From NCBI GenBank assembly GCA_032055545.1, contig DAMBQR010000006.1, forward strand, positions 1 through 64,000: DNA of 64,000 bases. The letters are read 5' to 3'. Shown here one piece after another: positions 63,007 to 64,000 of the stretch. The DNA is from Pseudescherichia sp032055545. Its GTDB lineage: Bacteria; Pseudomonadota; Gammaproteobacteria; Enterobacterales; Enterobacteriaceae. A model generated the notes under the pieces. That model had not been told where the DNA came from. It was given only the letters and a program-made list of their open reading frames with translations, and searched no databases. The translations under genes were made by a program, and so were the position numbers. The number at the start of each line of letters is the position of its first letter. The first letter of the stretch is position 1.

Positions 63007-63924
63007 CTAGCCGATAAGCTTACACTCTGCGGCATCAGCCACTAACTTTTGATAGCGCATGTACTCTTTTTTGAATGATGCTACCTTTCGCGGCAGCTCA
63101 TTCCGGTAGAACTCGGGCAAAACAAAATCACCTGGCGACGCAGTAAGCTCTTCCACCAACTGTGCAAGGATGACATAAAGCGGTATGCCTTGCTCAACCT
63201 GAAAACGTCGAAATTCACGTCGCCATATTATCGAAGCGAAATAATCTACATATTGTCTTCCTTCTCTGAAAGGCAAACTCTGTAGCTTTTCCAGCAAAAA
63301 GTTAAATACAGGAAGCGCTAATACTTTGATGCGTACTGCTTCAGTAGATCGGTCTTTGCCCATGGGTAAAGTGGCATTTGAGAGTCGGGATAGGATACAT
63401 GCCACAGGATTCAACACTCTGACAAAATCATGACTCATTGCCGCACCGTGCTTGTCAGGCATGACCAAAAAAGGTTCGGTATTGAGTAAGAGCTTATGAC
63501 CTGTAAAATCATCGTGTTCGAAGCCAGAGGGTCGATCAATAACATCGACTATATTCGCTTCATTAAGTTGATCGTTAAGGAACAGTCCCTGCGCGTTCTC
63601 TTTTACTTTTCCGGTGTCCTTGTCTATCAGGTTGAACACAGCGATAGAGGGCGGATTAAATATTTCTTCACTCCTGCTTTGAACATTGAAAATATGCGCG
63701 ATAATTTCCACCCCTTCTTTTTTCGCCACGTAGTCGACGTCCATTGAGGTGATAAATGTCATATCAGGCTGCTCAGGATAAAAATCCATATAGGTAGCGT
63801 ACCAATACATGACGGCCTGCCCGCCTACGGTAATAACAGGGGAAGGAAGCCGATCGGCATTATCAATCAAACAGCGATTTAACATAACCACCTGATTTTC
63901 TGGTGGTATTACTATTTTAGCCAT
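63007..63924 (-). CDS. Unknown protein with nucleotidyltransferase-like motifs
   Basis: The 305-residue protein has VITVGGQAVMYWYATYM near residues 30-46 and TSMDVDYV near 60-67, the GG...D-x-D pattern of the nucleotidyltransferase fold seen in AbiEii-type toxins and related proteins. The rest is helical and unrecognised. Composition is AT-richer than the core genes, and it replaces dusC as the neighbour of yohP. An intrinsic terminator ends right at the ATG, so a downstream ATG at 63885 (AGGTGG upstream) may be the true start. Its upstream partner, if any, lies outside the window. Confidence 0.6.
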   Translation of the reverse strand: MAKIVIPPENQVVMLNRCLIDNADRLPSPVITVGGQAVMYWYATYMDFYPEQPDMTFITSMDVDYVAKKEGVEIIAHIFNVQSRSEEIFNPPSIAVFNLIDKDTGKVKENAQGLFLNDQLNEANIVDVIDRPSGFEHDDFTGHKLLLNTEPFLVMPDKHGAAMSHDFVRVLNPVACILSRLSNATLPMGKDRSTEAVRIKVLALPVFNFLLEKLQSLPFREGRQYVDYFASIIWRREFRRFQVEQGIPLYVILAQLVEELTASPGDFVLPEFYRNELPRKVASFKKEYMRYQKLVADAAECKLIG

Positions 63925-63953
63925 AAAAAAAGCCCACCGGTTAAGATGAGCTT
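63925..63953 (-). terminator. Intrinsic terminator abutting the last gene
   Basis: On the minus strand AAGCTC and GGGCTT form a 6-bp stem (one G-U) around a 12-base loop, followed by a run of seven T that ends directly at the ATG at 63924. It probably ends transcription from the unseen upstream gene. Confidence 0.65.
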
Positions 63954-64000
63954 AATGATATATTGTTCGCCTGTGCCAGACCGGAAGAGAGCTCTCAGAA

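Overview
The window is chromosomal DNA from a member of the Enterobacteriaceae. Gene content and order follow Escherichia coli K-12 closely, from yegH-asmA-dcd-udk through mdtABCD-baeSR, thiMD, mrp-metG and yehRST to bglX-dld-pbpG and yohCDFOP. Protein similarity is high, but GC-rich synonymous codon use and several non-E. coli insertions point to a relative such as Enterobacter, Leclercia, Kosakonia, Citrobacter or Klebsiella; the genus cannot be fixed from this sequence alone. I see no rRNA, tRNA, insertion sequence or CRISPR array.

Left part (1-25352): yegH (TerC/CBS membrane protein), asmA, dcd and udk (pyrimidine metabolism), the diguanylate cyclase dgcE, alkA (DNA repair), the Hsp70-like yegD, and the compact envelope-stress/efflux operon mdtABCD-baeSR. 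Then come trhP (tRNA hydroxylation), the CRP-controlled small RNA cyaR, and the lipid kinase yegS. REP-type palindromes sit between several of these units.

First accessory block (25375-31901): a six-gene operon on the minus strand encodes a mandelate-racemase-like enolase-superfamily enzyme followed by a complete peptide/opine-type ABC importer (binding protein, two permeases, two ATPases). A good CRP site lies upstream. It looks like a carbon- or sugar-acid uptake and catabolism unit with unknown substrate.

Second accessory block (33228-41923): around the vitamin B1 salvage operon thiMD (with its TPP riboswitch) lies a cluster that looks like orphan type VI secretion cargo. On one side of thiMD are three tandem paralogous exported proteins resembling periplasmic immunity proteins. 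On the other are a PAAR-tipped protein with a glycine-zipper C-terminus plus a two-helix membrane partner, a degraded fragment of a LysR gene, and a Tlde1-type L,D-transpeptidase-like effector with an exported partner. The intact LysR gene and a quinone-oxidoreductase-like dehydrogenase follow. The LysR relic is a direct-repeat scar of about 110 bp that records how this interval was assembled.

Right part (42148-62955): rcnB (without rcnRA), a GNAT gene, mrp, metG, yehR, yehS, the pyruvate-sensing BtsSR system, mlrA, the 35-residue yohO, the yehWXY-osmF glycine-betaine-type importer, bglX, dld, a phosphinothricin-acetyltransferase-like gene, pbpG, yohC, yohD, yohF and the 27-residue yohP. The last gene (63007-63924) is an AT-richer unknown with nucleotidyltransferase-like motifs whose start codon abuts an intrinsic terminator. 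It probably marks the edge of another accessory segment beyond the window.
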